From an uncultured Clostridia bacterium (lineage in GTDB: Bacteria; Bacillota; Clostridia; TANB77; CAG-508), in NCBI GenBank assembly GCA_948676835.1, contig CAPOZU010000001.1:124001-188000 (forward strand): DNA of 64,000 nucleotides, in the 5' to 3' direction. Made by a program: the position numbers and the translations under genes. A model generated the notes under the pieces. That model had not been told where the DNA came from. It saw only the letters and a program-made list of their open reading frames with translations, and made no database searches. Positions 36,594 to 46,369 of the stretch are shown piece after piece (positions within the stretch are counted from its first letter, which is position 1; each line of letters opens with the position of its first letter).

Positions 36594-37055
36594 CTAAATA
36601 ATATCTATTATTTCTTGTGGTAAGTATTTTGAAACATCTTTTCCATTATTAATTAAATCCATAACTAAACTAGAACTAATATATCCTAAGTATCCAGATC
36701 TAATATAAATTGTATCTAATCCTGAAATTTCTTCATTTACTAAAGCAATATTTTCCTCATATTGATAATCCATACCATTTCTAATTCCTCTAATCAAATA
36801 TGCAGCCTCATGTTCTTTAGCAACATCAACTGAAAGATTATCATATGTTATTACTGTTGCATTAGTTATATTTTCTCTAATTAACACTTTTTCCATAGCT
36901 TCTCTCATTTTTTCTTGATTAAAGCATCTTACTTTTTTTGGATTAACTCCAATTCCAACAACAACTTTATCAAAAAGTTTTGCTGATTTTTTTATAATAT
37001 GTAAATGACCATATGTGAATGGATCAAAGCTTCCTGCATAAAAACCAATTTTCAT
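36594..37055 (-). CDS. coaD: Phosphopantetheine adenylyltransferase (native copy)
   Basis: Penultimate step of CoA synthesis. 153 residues with GSFDPFTYGHLHI (nucleotidyltransferase HxGH variant), LIRGIRNGMDYQYEEN and YISSSLV. AT-rich like its neighbours and eleven bases from tsaE. A second copy of higher GC lies 1.2 kb away (38220-38687); both carry Met after ISSS(L/M)V where most CoaD enzymes have Lys or Arg. Confidence 0.92.
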   Translation of the reverse strand: MKIGFYAGSFDPFTYGHLHIIKKSAKLFDKVVVGIGVNPKKVRCFNQEKMREAMEKVLIRENITNATVITYDNLSVDVAKEHEAAYLIRGIRNGMDYQYEENIALVNEEISGLDTIYIRSGYLGYISSSLVMDLINNGKDVSKYLPQEIIDII

Positions 37056-37233
37056 ATAAACCTCTTATATTTTATAAAATATTATTTTGCAATTTTGAGT
37101 ATAACATATTTCGGTAAAAATTTGTACTATTTTTGTAATCTTTTTTATGTAATAGTCTCTAATATTCTTTATTTATGAGGAATTGTGTGCTATAATATTG
37201 ATGTTTTTATAATAAATTAACTTTGGAGGAAAT

Positions 37234-38010
37234 ATGAAATTAAAAATATTAGGAAGTCAATCACCATATAATACATCTGGTCACAATTGTCCAGGATATC
37301 TAGTTCAAGAAGGTAATACTAAACTTTTATTAGATTCTGGAAGTGGAAGTCACAGCCTGCTAAGTTATCCAAATGATTTAGAAAATCTATCTGTTATCTT
37401 AAGCCATTTACATAGAGATCATTATAATGATATTTATAATCTTCAATATTCTTCTTTTGTTTTTCATAATCAAAAAAGAATCCAAAAACCTATAGATATC
37501 ATTTTACCTGCAACACCAGTTTCTATACATGATGATATTTTAAGTGAAGATAACTCATTTGCAACTTACCAAACAATAGATCCATCTTCAAATATGCAAA
37601 TTGGTAGTATGAATGTTAGTTTTTGTCCTACTGATCATCCTGTTGAAACATATGCAATTAAAGTCAAATGTGGAAATAGGACTATTGTATATACATCTGA
37701 TACTTCTTATTCTGCAAAAAATAGATTAGTAGATTTTTCTAAAGGAGCAGATTTATTAATTTGTGAAGCAAGTTTATTAAAAGAACATGGCTTTCCAGAA
37801 ATTAATTCGCACTTAACAGCTTATCAAGCTTCAACTATTGCAAAAGAGGCTGGTGTAAAAGGATTAATTTTAACTCATTTTTGGCCTGAAGAACCAGTAG
37901 AAAAATATATTCAAGAAGCAAAAGAAGTATTTCCAAATGTAGTGCCAGCAGTTGAAGGATTATCTATTGACATACCAGTTGTTCATAAAGAACGTAATTT
38001 AGAAAGATAA
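37234..38010 (+). CDS. MBL-fold metallo-hydrolase
   Basis: 258 residues. LSHLHRDHYNDIYNLQYSS gives the HxHxDH zinc motif, followed by PTDHPVETYAIKV, YTSDTSY and LTHFWPE for the remaining ligands. Resembles RNase Z/PhnP-like cytosolic hydrolases, substrate unknown. GGAGG seven bases before ATG. Divergent from coaD. Confidence 0.88.
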   Translation: MKLKILGSQSPYNTSGHNCPGYLVQEGNTKLLLDSGSGSHSLLSYPNDLENLSVILSHLHRDHYNDIYNLQYSSFVFHNQKRIQKPIDIILPATPVSIHDDILSEDNSFATYQTIDPSSNMQIGSMNVSFCPTDHPVETYAIKVKCGNRTIVYTSDTSYSAKNRLVDFSKGADLLICEASLLKEHGFPEINSHLTAYQASTIAKEAGVKGLILTHFWPEEPVEKYIQEAKEVFPNVVPAVEGLSIDIPVVHKERNLER

Positions 38011-38170
38011 GAACAATAGTGGACGATATATAATCTGCAAAAGACAAATTTTATTAAATCGTCCACGTAATTGTTCGTGTGCCAAATTTTACTTTGTAAA
38101 ATTTGTGTACAAATATTGGCGTAAGCCTTTATTTAATAGGAAGTGCATAGCACTTTCCTATTAAATAAAA
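38011..38170. repeat. Run of three hairpins after the MBL gene (element C)
   Basis: Three nested inverted repeats: GAACAAT..GGACGAT with ATCGTCC..ATTGTTC (38011-38076), CAAATTTTA/TAAAATTTG (about 38083-38105) and TTTAATAGGAAGTGC/GCACTTTCCTATTAAA (38130-38168), with GGCGTAAGCC between. Similar in style to elements A and B. Confidence 0.5.
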
Positions 38171-38177
38171 AAATGCC

Positions 38178-38208
38178 AAAGGCGTGGGAACAAAAGTCCC
38201 ACGCCTTT
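38178..38208. terminator. Strong hairpin terminator between MBL gene and second coaD
   Basis: Perfect 12-bp stem AAAGGCGTGGGA/TCCCACGCCTTT with flanking A/T runs; the stem is GC-rich like the acquired genes beside it. Confidence 0.85.
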
Positions 38209-38219
38209 TATTTTGGTTT

Positions 38220-38687
38220 TTATCGGATTACAATCTGATATACTTCTTCAGGCAGGTATTTAGAAACATCTTTTCCATATTTCAAAAGTTCCATTACCAT
38301 GCTTGAACTAATGTATCCAAATTTTCCCGCTCTTACAAAAACAGTATCATAACCAGAAACTTCTTCATTGATTAGAGCCAAGTTTTCTTCTGACTCATAA
38401 TCCATACCATTTCTTAGACCTCTGATCAAAAATGTAGCACCATTGTCCTTTGCAGCATCAGAAGTCATATTATCGTAACTTATAATTGACACATTTGTCA
38501 AATTATAACGATTCATTATCTGCTGCATTGCCTCTTTCATTTTTTGAACTTCAAATCTCCGTTTCTTGTCAGGATTAACTCCAATTCCTACAACTACCTC
38601 ATCAAACATCTTTGCAGACCTTTGTACTACGCTAAGATGTCCAACAGTAAATGGATCAAAGCTCCCTGCATAAAAACCTTTAATCAT
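38220..38687 (-). CDS. coaD: Second phosphopantetheine adenylyltransferase, acquired-looking
   Basis: 155 residues and close kin of the native CoaD (GSFDPFTVGHLSVV, LIRGLRNGMDYESEEN, YISSSMV). Codon use differs sharply: more C/G third positions and an in-frame CGG (KKR, 38549-38547) that native genes avoid. A GGAGG site precedes the ATG, and a perfect CTTGGAGG/CCTCCAAG hairpin (38709-38730) lies in its leader. Probably a horizontally acquired duplicate from a higher-GC Clostridia such as Lachnospiraceae. If CGG is not read as Arg here, this copy is not produced. Confidence 0.88.
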   Translation of the reverse strand: MIKGFYAGSFDPFTVGHLSVVQRSAKMFDEVVVGIGVNPDKKRRFEVQKMKEAMQQIMNRYNLTNVSIISYDNMTSDAAKDNGATFLIRGLRNGMDYESEENLALINEEVSGYDTVFVRAGKFGYISSSMVMELLKYGKDVSKYLPEEVYQIVIR

Positions 38688-38928
38688 TTAAAAGCCTCCT
38701 TTTATTTTCTTGGAGGTTTTACCCTCCAAGATTTTGCTCCTTTTGGGTAACTACTAATTTTAATACTTATATATCTTATCATTATTTTATGTAAATTTCA
38801 ATACCATGATTGCAATTTTATGTAAAGTGTGTTATAATTTTACTGTTACTAACGTACTTCTTAACATTCCTTTTTGCAACATCCTAGGGATAACAAGAAG
38901 AATATTTCAAAATTATGGAGGAATGAAT

Positions 38929-39810
38929 ATGTTAAACTTAGTTGGAAAAAACCTGTCTGTAACCGCACCTATTGCTGCTCTCAAGAAAATGGGACATGTT
39001 GATGGTTCTGAAGGCATCCAGGAATTCTTTGATAAGATGCTGGCTCGGGTGGAAAATTCGATGACAGATGAGCAAAAACAGCAGATGGCAGAGTACAAAC
39101 CGTATCTTGCCAACTCTCCGATTTTACCTATCGTCATCACCAACATGATTGAGCAGGATCTGAATTTCACCAATAGTCTCAAAGCTTCCAAGTCTGAGAT
39201 TACCATGAGTTGTCTTCAGATGAAGTTTGTTTTCGGCATGATGAGCATCATCCCTGGTGCTACTGAAATGTTTGAATCCGTTATTGGTGAAATCATTGAT
39301 GCTCTTTCTGACATCAACACTCAAAAAACAACTTCTTCTGATGTAAGCGTTTTCGGCTGCCCAATCAAGGAAATGTCTCCTGAATTCTGTGCAGCTCTCG
39401 AAAAGCTCGGTATAACTGCTCTTGGTGAGAAAATCTCCAATATGGAAAAAGTAACCACAGCAATTCGGGTAAATATGATTGATCCGGTATTCGATTCTAT
39501 CATTAACGCCATTCTCAAGGAAGAGAATATCACTATGGAAGACATGGATGCGGATGACAAAGCTGAAATTCAGCAGGCAATTACATCTACTGCCGAGGAA
39601 GCTGCCACAACATTTCCGATTCAGACAATTTTTTCTACCGTTTTAGCAAAAGCCATAGAAGATGATATCACTATGGCAGAAGCAATGGCTACCTTTGATA
39701 CGGATCAACTGGTTGAGTCAACCGTTGAAAAAATCGTTTTCTCTGAAACCCTTGCTAAATATGCTGATCAGCTGGAAAAGGCAATGGCAATCGCATATAG
39801 ATTGGCTTAA
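38929..39810 (+). CDS. Unknown Met/Ala-rich protein, acquired-looking
   Basis: 293 residues, mainly helical by composition, no signal peptide or clear membrane segment (IIPGATEMFESVIG is the most hydrophobic stretch). Start chosen seven bases after GGAGG. GC is much higher than native genes, with two in-frame CGG codons (39047 and 39466 regions). No family recognised. Bounded by hairpins on both sides, with the second coaD divergent from it; the two may have arrived together. Confidence 0.7.
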   Translation: MLNLVGKNLSVTAPIAALKKMGHVDGSEGIQEFFDKMLARVENSMTDEQKQQMAEYKPYLANSPILPIVITNMIEQDLNFTNSLKASKSEITMSCLQMKFVFGMMSIIPGATEMFESVIGEIIDALSDINTQKTTSSDVSVFGCPIKEMSPEFCAALEKLGITALGEKISNMEKVTTAIRVNMIDPVFDSIINAILKEENITMEDMDADDKAEIQQAITSTAEEAATTFPIQTIFSTVLAKAIEDDITMAEAMATFDTDQLVESTVEKIVFSETLAKYADQLEKAMAIAYRLA

Positions 39811-39842
39811 ATTTCTTATACAAAGCTGCTGTCAGGTAACAA

Positions 39843-39876
39843 AAATGAGCCTCCTAGGAAACTAGGAGGCTCATTT
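39843..39876. terminator. Bidirectional terminator
   Basis: Perfect 15-bp stem AAATGAGCCTCCTAG/CTAGGAGGCTCATTT with GAAA loop between convergent genes. Confidence 0.9.
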
Positions 39877-39880
39877 GCTT

Positions 39881-40633
39881 TTATTCGTAATCTACTACAT
39901 CTATCCATTTATTTAATAGTTCTTTGTTTTCAGTGCTTGAAAGTTGTGCTGCTGCAACTATTGAAACCCATCTTTGAATATTTGATTTTTCAATTCCACT
40001 TTTCTCTGAGAATAAATTTAAATATTTTTCAGCTAAATTTTCTTTTCCATCCATTGAGAAAAGTAAAAATGTTCTTGCGCTATCTGCTGAAGCATTTCCA
40101 ACTGTAACGTGAGCCCAGTCAATAATATATGCTGTTCCATCATTTTTAATAATTACATTACTTGGATTAAAATCACCATGACATAATTTAGTATGATTTT
40201 TCATTCCTTCTAATCTTTGTAATAATTCATATTTTATATTATCATGAATATCTGTTTCATTTATTTTTCTTCTATATTTTTCTTTCATTCTGTTTAATAA
40301 TGGAACATTGTTTGATAATATTTCAAGTTGAATATCTACAAATCTATTTAAATATTCATCTTCTTTTTCTGGATGCTCAGCCATTAATTTATCTAGAGGT
40401 GTACCTTCAATATGTTCTGAAACTAAAGCCCATCTATTTCCAACTTTAGTTACAGCTACAAGTTTTGGAATATTTAAAGAAGTACCTTCTTCAACTCTTG
40501 CTTGATTTAAAGCTTCATTTAAAATATTTCCTTTTGAATAATTTTCTACAAATAATTTTATTGTTTTATCATTATCTCTATAAACTGTTTTAGTTTTTCT
40601 TTCCATTATTGGATTTTCTAAATTTAATTCCAT
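39881..40633 (-). CDS. APH/choline-kinase-type phosphotransferase
   Basis: 250 residues. LCHGDFNPSNVIIKNDGTAYIIDWAHV carries the Brenner motif HGDxxxxN and the IDW magnesium site; LVSEHIEGTPLDKLM is the hinge. Belongs to the aminoglycoside phosphotransferase/choline kinase superfamily; the substrate is unknown and drug resistance should not be assumed. Overlaps the adhE stop, so it is in the rex-adhE transcript. Confidence 0.8.
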   Translation of the reverse strand: MELNLENPIMERKTKTVYRDNDKTIKLFVENYSKGNILNEALNQARVEEGTSLNIPKLVAVTKVGNRWALVSEHIEGTPLDKLMAEHPEKEDEYLNRFVDIQLEILSNNVPLLNRMKEKYRRKINETDIHDNIKYELLQRLEGMKNHTKLCHGDFNPSNVIIKNDGTAYIIDWAHVTVGNASADSARTFLLFSMDGKENLAEKYLNLFSEKSGIEKSNIQRWVSIVAAAQLSSTENKELLNKWIDVVDYE

Positions 40634-43242
40634 TATCTTTCACCTCCATAATATGCTTCTAAATACATATCTTTAATTTCACTCATAAGTGGTAATCTTG
40701 GGTTAGCTCCTGTACATTGATCATCAAATGCTTGCTCTGTCATTTCATCTAATCTATCTAAGAAATCTTTTTCGTCAACACCATAATCTTTAATTGTTTT
40801 TTTGATTCCGATTTTTTCTTTTAATTCTTCAATTGCTTTTATTAAGTTTTCTAATGCTTCTTCATCTGTATTTCCACCAAATCCCAAAGCTCTTGAAACT
40901 TTAGCATATCTTTCTAATGTGTGTGGATGATCATATTGTGGAAATGTTCCCATTTTTACTGGAACTTCTGCTGCGTTAAATCTTAATACTATATTTATCA
41001 TTAATGCATTTGCAACACCATGTGGTAAGTGGTGGAATGCACCTAGTTTATGAGCCATTGAATGACATACACCTAAAAATGCATTTGCAAAAGCCATACC
41101 AGCCATTGTTGCTGCATTTGCCATTTTCTCTCTTGCTTCTGGATCATTTGCACCATTATCATAAGCTCTTGGTAAATATTTAAATATATTTTTTAAACTC
41201 TCTATTGCTAAGGCATCTGTATATTCTGTTGCCATCATTGAAGCAATTGCTTCTAATGCGTGAGTTACAGCATCTATACCTGAAGCTGATGTTAAACCTT
41301 TTGGAGCATTCATCATCATATTAGCGTCTACTATTGCCATTTTAGGTAGTAACTCGTAATCTGCTAAAGGATATTTTGTTCCTGTTTTTTCGTCTGTAAT
41401 AACTGCAAATGGTGTTACTTCTGAACCTGTACCTGCTGATGTTGGAACAGCTATAAAGTAAGCTTTTTCTCCCATTTTAGGGAATGTGTAAACTCTTTTT
41501 CTAATATCCATAAATCTCATTGCCATATCCATGAAATCTACTTCTGGATGTTCATACATTACCCACATAATTTTAGCAGCATCCATTGCTGAACCACCAC
41601 CTATTGCTATAATGCAATCTGGTTTAAAACTATTCATTGCTTTTGTTCCTTCAATAGCGCAAGCAAGTGTTGGATCTGGAGCAACATTTGAGAATGTTGT
41701 ATGTGCAATTCCCATTTCATCTAATTTATCTGTTACAACTTTTGTGTATCCATTTTCAAATAAAAATGTATCTGTTACTATAAATACTTTCTTTTTACCC
41801 ATTACATTTCTTAATTCTTCTAAGGCAACTGGTAAACAACCTCTTTTAATATATACCTTTTCAGGTGCTCTAAACCATAACATGTTTTCTCTCCTTTCAG
41901 CTACTGTTTTTATATTTAATAAATGTTTAATTCCTACATTTTCTGATACTGAGTTTCCTCCCCAAGAACCACAACCAAGTGTTAAAGATGGAGCAAGTTT
42001 AAAGTTATATAAATCACCAATTCCACCTTGTGATGATGGCGTATTTATTAATACTCTACAAGTTTTCATATTGCTATAGAATTTTTCCATTTTTTCTTTT
42101 TCTGTAATAGTATTTATATAAAGTGATGAAGTGTGACCAAGTCCACCATCTTCAATTAAATGAGCTGCCTTTTCAACTGCATCATTAAAATCTTTTGCTC
42201 TATACATAGCTAAAACTGGTGATAATTTTTCATGAGCAAATTCTTCAGATAATTCAACAGATTCAACTTCACCTATTAAAATTTTTGCATTTTCTGGAAC
42301 TTCTACATCAGCTAGTTTAGCTATAGTATGAGCTTTCTGTCCTACTATTTTTGCATTTAATGCACCATTTATAATTATTGTTTTTCTTACTTTTTCTGTT
42401 TCTTCTGCATTTAAGAAATAGCAGCCTCTTTTTTCAAATTCTGCTCTTACTTTATCATAAACTGAATCTAGTGCAATTACAGATTGTTCAGATGCACAAA
42501 TCATACCATTATCAAATGTTTTTGAATGTATTATAGAATTTACTGCTAAAATTATGTCTGCTGATTCATCTATAATTGCAGGTGTATTTCCTGCTCCAAC
42601 TCCAAGTGCAGGTTTTCCACTAGAATAAGCTGATTTTACCATTCCAGGTCCACCTGTTGCTAAAATTGTATCTGCTGTTTGCATTAATGTATTTGTAAAT
42701 TCTAGTGATGGTACATCAATCCATCCAATAATTCCTTCTGGAGCTCCTGCTTCTACTGCTGCTTCTAACACTATTTTTGCTGCTTCTATTGTTGATTTTT
42801 TAGCTCTTGGATGTGGACTAATTATAATACCATTTCTTGTTTTTAAAGAAATTAAAGTTTTAAAAATTGCTGTTGATGTCGGATTTGTTGTTGGTATAAC
42901 TGCTGCAATTAAACCAATTGGTTCTGCAATTTTTTTAATTCCATAAGATTCATCTTCTTCAATAACTCCACAAGTTTTTGTATCTTTATATTGATTATAG
43001 ATGTATTCTGCTGCATAATTATTTTTTATTACTTTATCTTCTACAACTCCCATTCCAGTTTCTTCAACTGCCATTTTAGCTAGAGGTATTCTAGCTTTAT
43101 TTGCAGCAATTGCTGCTGCTAAAAATATTTTGTCTACTTGTTCTTGTGAAAATTTAGCAAATTCTTTTTGAGCTTTTTTTACATTTGTAATTAAATTTTG
43201 TAAACTCTCCATGCTATCCACAAATTCGTATTCTTTACTCAT
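40633..43242 (-). CDS. adhE: Bifunctional acetaldehyde-CoA/alcohol dehydrogenase
   Basis: 869 residues. N-terminal aldehyde dehydrogenase with the Cys nucleophile in FDNGMICASEQSVI and C-terminal iron-dependent ADH with GGGSAMDAAK and HSMAHKLGAFHHLPHGVANA (iron ligands). Reduces acetyl-CoA to ethanol, recycling NADH in fermentation; forms spirosomes. Downstream of rex by 49 bases, consistent with redox control. Confidence 0.97.
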   Translation of the reverse strand: MSKEYEFVDSMESLQNLITNVKKAQKEFAKFSQEQVDKIFLAAAIAANKARIPLAKMAVEETGMGVVEDKVIKNNYAAEYIYNQYKDTKTCGVIEEDESYGIKKIAEPIGLIAAVIPTTNPTSTAIFKTLISLKTRNGIIISPHPRAKKSTIEAAKIVLEAAVEAGAPEGIIGWIDVPSLEFTNTLMQTADTILATGGPGMVKSAYSSGKPALGVGAGNTPAIIDESADIILAVNSIIHSKTFDNGMICASEQSVIALDSVYDKVRAEFEKRGCYFLNAEETEKVRKTIIINGALNAKIVGQKAHTIAKLADVEVPENAKILIGEVESVELSEEFAHEKLSPVLAMYRAKDFNDAVEKAAHLIEDGGLGHTSSLYINTITEKEKMEKFYSNMKTCRVLINTPSSQGGIGDLYNFKLAPSLTLGCGSWGGNSVSENVGIKHLLNIKTVAERRENMLWFRAPEKVYIKRGCLPVALEELRNVMGKKKVFIVTDTFLFENGYTKVVTDKLDEMGIAHTTFSNVAPDPTLACAIEGTKAMNSFKPDCIIAIGGGSAMDAAKIMWVMYEHPEVDFMDMAMRFMDIRKRVYTFPKMGEKAYFIAVPTSAGTGSEVTPFAVITDEKTGTKYPLADYELLPKMAIVDANMMMNAPKGLTSASGIDAVTHALEAIASMMATEYTDALAIESLKNIFKYLPRAYDNGANDPEAREKMANAATMAGMAFANAFLGVCHSMAHKLGAFHHLPHGVANALMINIVLRFNAAEVPVKMGTFPQYDHPHTLERYAKVSRALGFGGNTDEEALENLIKAIEELKEKIGIKKTIKDYGVDEKDFLDRLDEMTEQAFDDQCTGANPRLPLMSEIKDMYLEAYYGGER

Positions 43243-43290
43243 CTTTTTCCTCCTTGATTTTTTATTTATATAAAAAAATTTATTGACTTT

Positions 43291-43911
43291 TTATACACCT
43301 TTTTCCTTTAATTTTTTCAATAATATTACTAATGAAGTTGATAAATCTTCATTTTTTACTGCAATATTTTCTGGTACTTTTAAATTAATTGGTGCAAAAT
43401 TCCATATCGCCTTTATTCCAGACTTAATCATTATATCACATACTTTTTGTGCATTTTCTTTAGGAACTGTTATAATTCCAATTTGAATATTATTTTCAAT
43501 TATTTGTGCTTCCATTTTGTCTATAAAAAATATTTTTTTATTATTACACTTATTTTTATCATTATCAAACGCCATTAAAATATTCAAGTTATTTTCAAAA
43601 CCCTTGTAATTTAATAATGCTTGCCCTAATTTACCTGCTCCAACTATTACTGCATCTGTTATATTGTTTAAGTTTAGAACATCTTCTAAATCTTGTATTA
43701 ATTCCTCAGTATTAAACCCAACTCCTGGTTTTCCATCAGCTCTACTAACTAATGCTAAATCTTTTCTTACTTGAACCTGATTTAATCTTAAAATTGTTGC
43801 AATTTCAGTTGATGAAATATTTTTTACATTTTCATTTTTTTTATCTTTTATAATTCTAAGATATTGTGGTAACCTTTTTAATGTTGCTTGTGATATATAT
43901 TCATTTTTCAT
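43291..43911 (-). CDS. rex: Redox-sensing transcriptional repressor Rex
   Basis: 206 residues: N-terminal winged helix (RLPQYLRIIKDKKNENV, SSTEIATILRLNQVQVRKDLAL) and Rossmann domain with VIVGAGKLGQALLNY for NAD(H), ending with the domain-swapped helix. Rex releases DNA when NADH is high. Divided from adhE by 49 bases with its own promoter and palindrome upstream. Confidence 0.95.
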   Translation of the reverse strand: MKNEYISQATLKRLPQYLRIIKDKKNENVKNISSTEIATILRLNQVQVRKDLALVSRADGKPGVGFNTEELIQDLEDVLNLNNITDAVIVGAGKLGQALLNYKGFENNLNILMAFDNDKNKCNNKKIFFIDKMEAQIIENNIQIGIITVPKENAQKVCDIMIKSGIKAIWNFAPINLKVPENIAVKNEDLSTSLVILLKKLKEKGV

Positions 43912-43920
43912 TATGTCACC

Positions 43921-43938
43921 TCGATATTTTTTTATCGA
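43921..43938. promoter_or_regulatory. 18-bp palindrome in the rex leader, candidate Rex operator
   Basis: TCGATA-N6-TATCGA is a perfect palindrome of the same 6-6-6 layout as Rex boxes, placed between the -10 box and the rex ribosome site. The bases differ from the known TTGTGA/TTGTTA half-sites, so assignment to Rex is inference. Confidence 0.5.
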
Positions 43939-43942
43939 ATTA

Positions 43943-43971
43943 ATATTACCATATACTTATTTTAATTTCAA
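43943..43971 (-). promoter_or_regulatory. Promoter of rex-adhE
   Basis: -35 TTGAAA (43971-43966), 17-base spacer, -10 TAATAT (43948-43943) on the minus strand. Confidence 0.65.
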
Positions 43972-44014
43972 TACTTATTTTAATTAATTTTAATTTTTTT
44001 ATAATCCTAAAACT

Positions 44015-44050
44015 AAAAAAGCTGCTATAGTAGACTACAGCAGCTTTTTT
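44015..44050. terminator. Hairpin terminator between rex and the 109-residue gene
   Basis: AAAAAAGCTGCT.../...AGCAGCTTTTTT stem of about 16 bp, 60 bases past the upstream minus-strand gene. Confidence 0.8.
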
Positions 44051-44110
44051 AGCAATTTTATTTTAATATTTAATTGCTTTTTTTCCTTTCACTAATTAGT
44101 AATAAGTACA

Positions 44111-44440
44111 TCAGTACAAAGAAATGTATATTTTGTTGTTAGCCATTTGGATAGTAGATGTCAATTTCAATTCTGATGAGATATATTTTACTCTCTCGAG
44201 AAAATAGCTCGGTTCAGCACTTCCAAGTTTAACAGTACTTAAATCTATCGTTATAGGAATTGACATTGGATAATCCCATGACAATTGGCGAAATCTGAAA
44301 TGAATGTATCCACACATAACAGCATCAAATGCCTTGAGTGTTAAAATACTTCCTTTCAACAGTAATTCGTCCACTAACAGACTTATCCGCTCTTTGTCAA
44401 AAAAAATCTCATCATACCTTTCTAAGCAACTTTTTTCCAT
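44111..44440 (-). CDS. Unknown 109-residue protein, acquired-looking
   Basis: Short soluble protein with Met-Glu-Lys start after AGGAGGTATT. It has raised GC and an in-frame CGG (KER at about codon 18), unlike neighbours. The motif GYIHFRFRQLSWDYP and hydrophobic strands suggest a small alpha/beta fold; not recognised. Grouped with the other atypical genes of 38-48.5 kb. Confidence 0.65.
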   Translation of the reverse strand: MEKSCLERYDEIFFDKERISLLVDELLLKGSILTLKAFDAVMCGYIHFRFRQLSWDYPMSIPITIDLSTVKLGSAEPSYFLERVKYISSELKLTSTIQMANNKIYISLY

Positions 44441-44512
44441 AATGTAATACCTCCTTAGGTTTTTGATTTTTGCATTTTATCATACACTTTATGTAAATGT
44501 CAAATTATATGA

Positions 44513-46255
44513 TTAATTCTGATCAATAATTTCCGTTTTATATAATGTTTGATATGTAATATTTCTACTCAATAATTCTTTATGATTTCCTTCATCTACA
44601 ATTCTTCCATCTTCAAGTAGCATAATTTTATCACAATTAACTATTGTAGATAATCTATGAGCTATTATTAAAATTGTATAATTATCTTTCAAATTACTAA
44701 TAGCTTTTTGAATTTCAGTTTGTGTCTCATTATCTAAGCTACTTGTTGCTTCATCAAATAAAATGATTTTTGTTTTTTGTACAAAAGCTCTCGCAATAGC
44801 AAGTCTTTGTTTTTGGCCACCAGATAAAATTATACCACCTTCCCCTAAAACTGTATCATATTTATTTGGCAAAGTTTCAATAAAATTATCTAAGCAAGCA
44901 ATCTTACAAGCTTCAATCATTTCTTCTTCTGTTAAATTTTCTTTTACAAGTTTTAAATTATCTCGAATGCTTAAATTAAAAATATATGGATTTTGACTAA
45001 TAATGGTTATATTACCTCTAATAGATTCCTCATCTAAATTTTCAATATTCTCATTTTCAATTAATATTTCGCCAGATTCTACAGAATACATTTTACACAA
45101 TAAATTAAATATTGTTGTTTTTCCAGCTCCGCTTTTTCCAACAATTCCAATCATCTTGCCAGCATCTACTTTAAAGCTTGTATCTTCAAGAATTAATTTA
45201 TCTTCATTATAGCCAAATGAAACATTTCTAAATTCAATATTTCCTGAAATTTTACCTAAAATTTTTTCTCCAAACTTTTCTTTAGAAAAAGTTTTATCCT
45301 CAATTATACTGAACACTCTATCACAAGATATATTAAAATCTTTTGCAAGATCTATAAAGGATGATATATGTTCCATTACTAATTTCATAATTCCTGATTT
45401 ATAATTAAATAAAGCAATCGCAATTGCTATAGTAATTGTATTATTCTTCACAAGATAAATTAATAATATTATTAAACCTAATTCAAATACACATTTTAAA
45501 GTATCAATTATATATGTATAAATCATATTTACTCTTGCCATCTCAAATCTTTTTTCATTTTGCTTTGTAATATTTTCATCTAGCATTGTCATAAAACTAT
45601 TTTTAGCATTTAGCATTTTTATATCTCTTACACCTCGAACTAGTTCTCCCACAAGACCAGAAACCTTTTCTGTTTGATTGCGAAACTCTTTATCTTTTTT
45701 ACCTTTTTGCTTAGTTTTCTGATTATATAAAAAAGTTAGAATAATTGATACAAGTAAATAATATAAAAAAACTTGTCTATTAATAATAAGTGTTGCAAAC
45801 AATGCTCCAACATTAGCTAAAATATGTCTAACATGTTCTAGTCCACCCCACCCAATAAAATTAGCCATTTTTTCTGTATCATTAATAATTCTTTGAGTAA
45901 ACATTCCAGATGAATTATTTTCAAAATCCTTTTGACTTATCTTTAAAACTTCTTTAACAAGTTCCATCTGTAGATTTTTCATTGTTCCTCTTTGAAAATA
46001 CCTACTATTTCTTCTCGTAAAAAACATTGCAGCAAAACTTATATAAGCTTGAACTCCAAAAATAACAAGCGAAATAATTATTAATTGATGCCATAAATTA
46101 GATGTAAAATAAACAATTTGCTTTGCTGTTAACAATGGTACTATAATACCAATTATAGTACTACTTATAACAGCAATAATCATTTCAATTAAATTCTTTT
46201 TATATTCTTTTCCATACTCATATACTTTTTTTATATTTTTAAACATTTCTTTCAT
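44513..46255 (-). CDS. ABC transporter, fused membrane and ATPase domains
   Basis: 580 residues: six hydrophobic segments (ABC type 1 exporter fold) and a nucleotide-binding domain with Walker A GIVGKSGAGKTTIFN, signature LSGGQKQRLAIARAF, Walker B IILFDEATSSLD and the H-loop AHRLST. Half-size exporter, probably homodimeric as no partner is adjacent. Substrate unknown. The ATG after AAAGGAGTAAAAATA is the start. Confidence 0.93.
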   Translation of the reverse strand: MKEMFKNIKKVYEYGKEYKKNLIEMIIAVISSTIIGIIVPLLTAKQIVYFTSNLWHQLIIISLVIFGVQAYISFAAMFFTRRNSRYFQRGTMKNLQMELVKEVLKISQKDFENNSSGMFTQRIINDTEKMANFIGWGGLEHVRHILANVGALFATLIINRQVFLYYLLVSIILTFLYNQKTKQKGKKDKEFRNQTEKVSGLVGELVRGVRDIKMLNAKNSFMTMLDENITKQNEKRFEMARVNMIYTYIIDTLKCVFELGLIILLIYLVKNNTITIAIAIALFNYKSGIMKLVMEHISSFIDLAKDFNISCDRVFSIIEDKTFSKEKFGEKILGKISGNIEFRNVSFGYNEDKLILEDTSFKVDAGKMIGIVGKSGAGKTTIFNLLCKMYSVESGEILIENENIENLDEESIRGNITIISQNPYIFNLSIRDNLKLVKENLTEEEMIEACKIACLDNFIETLPNKYDTVLGEGGIILSGGQKQRLAIARAFVQKTKIILFDEATSSLDNETQTEIQKAISNLKDNYTILIIAHRLSTIVNCDKIMLLEDGRIVDEGNHKELLSRNITYQTLYKTEIIDQN

Positions 46256-46369
46256 TATTTTTACTCCTTTTATAAATTTCATTATATCATTTTTTAGGAA
46301 TTATTAGCAACGCTATTGGATTTTATATGTTATAATGTAGCTAATAAATTATTAAATGGAGTCTAAATT

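Noticed and set aside
39881..40633. Aminoglycoside resistance gene
   Set aside because: APH-superfamily motifs alone do not set substrate; it lies in a native rex-adhE operon with ordinary base composition.
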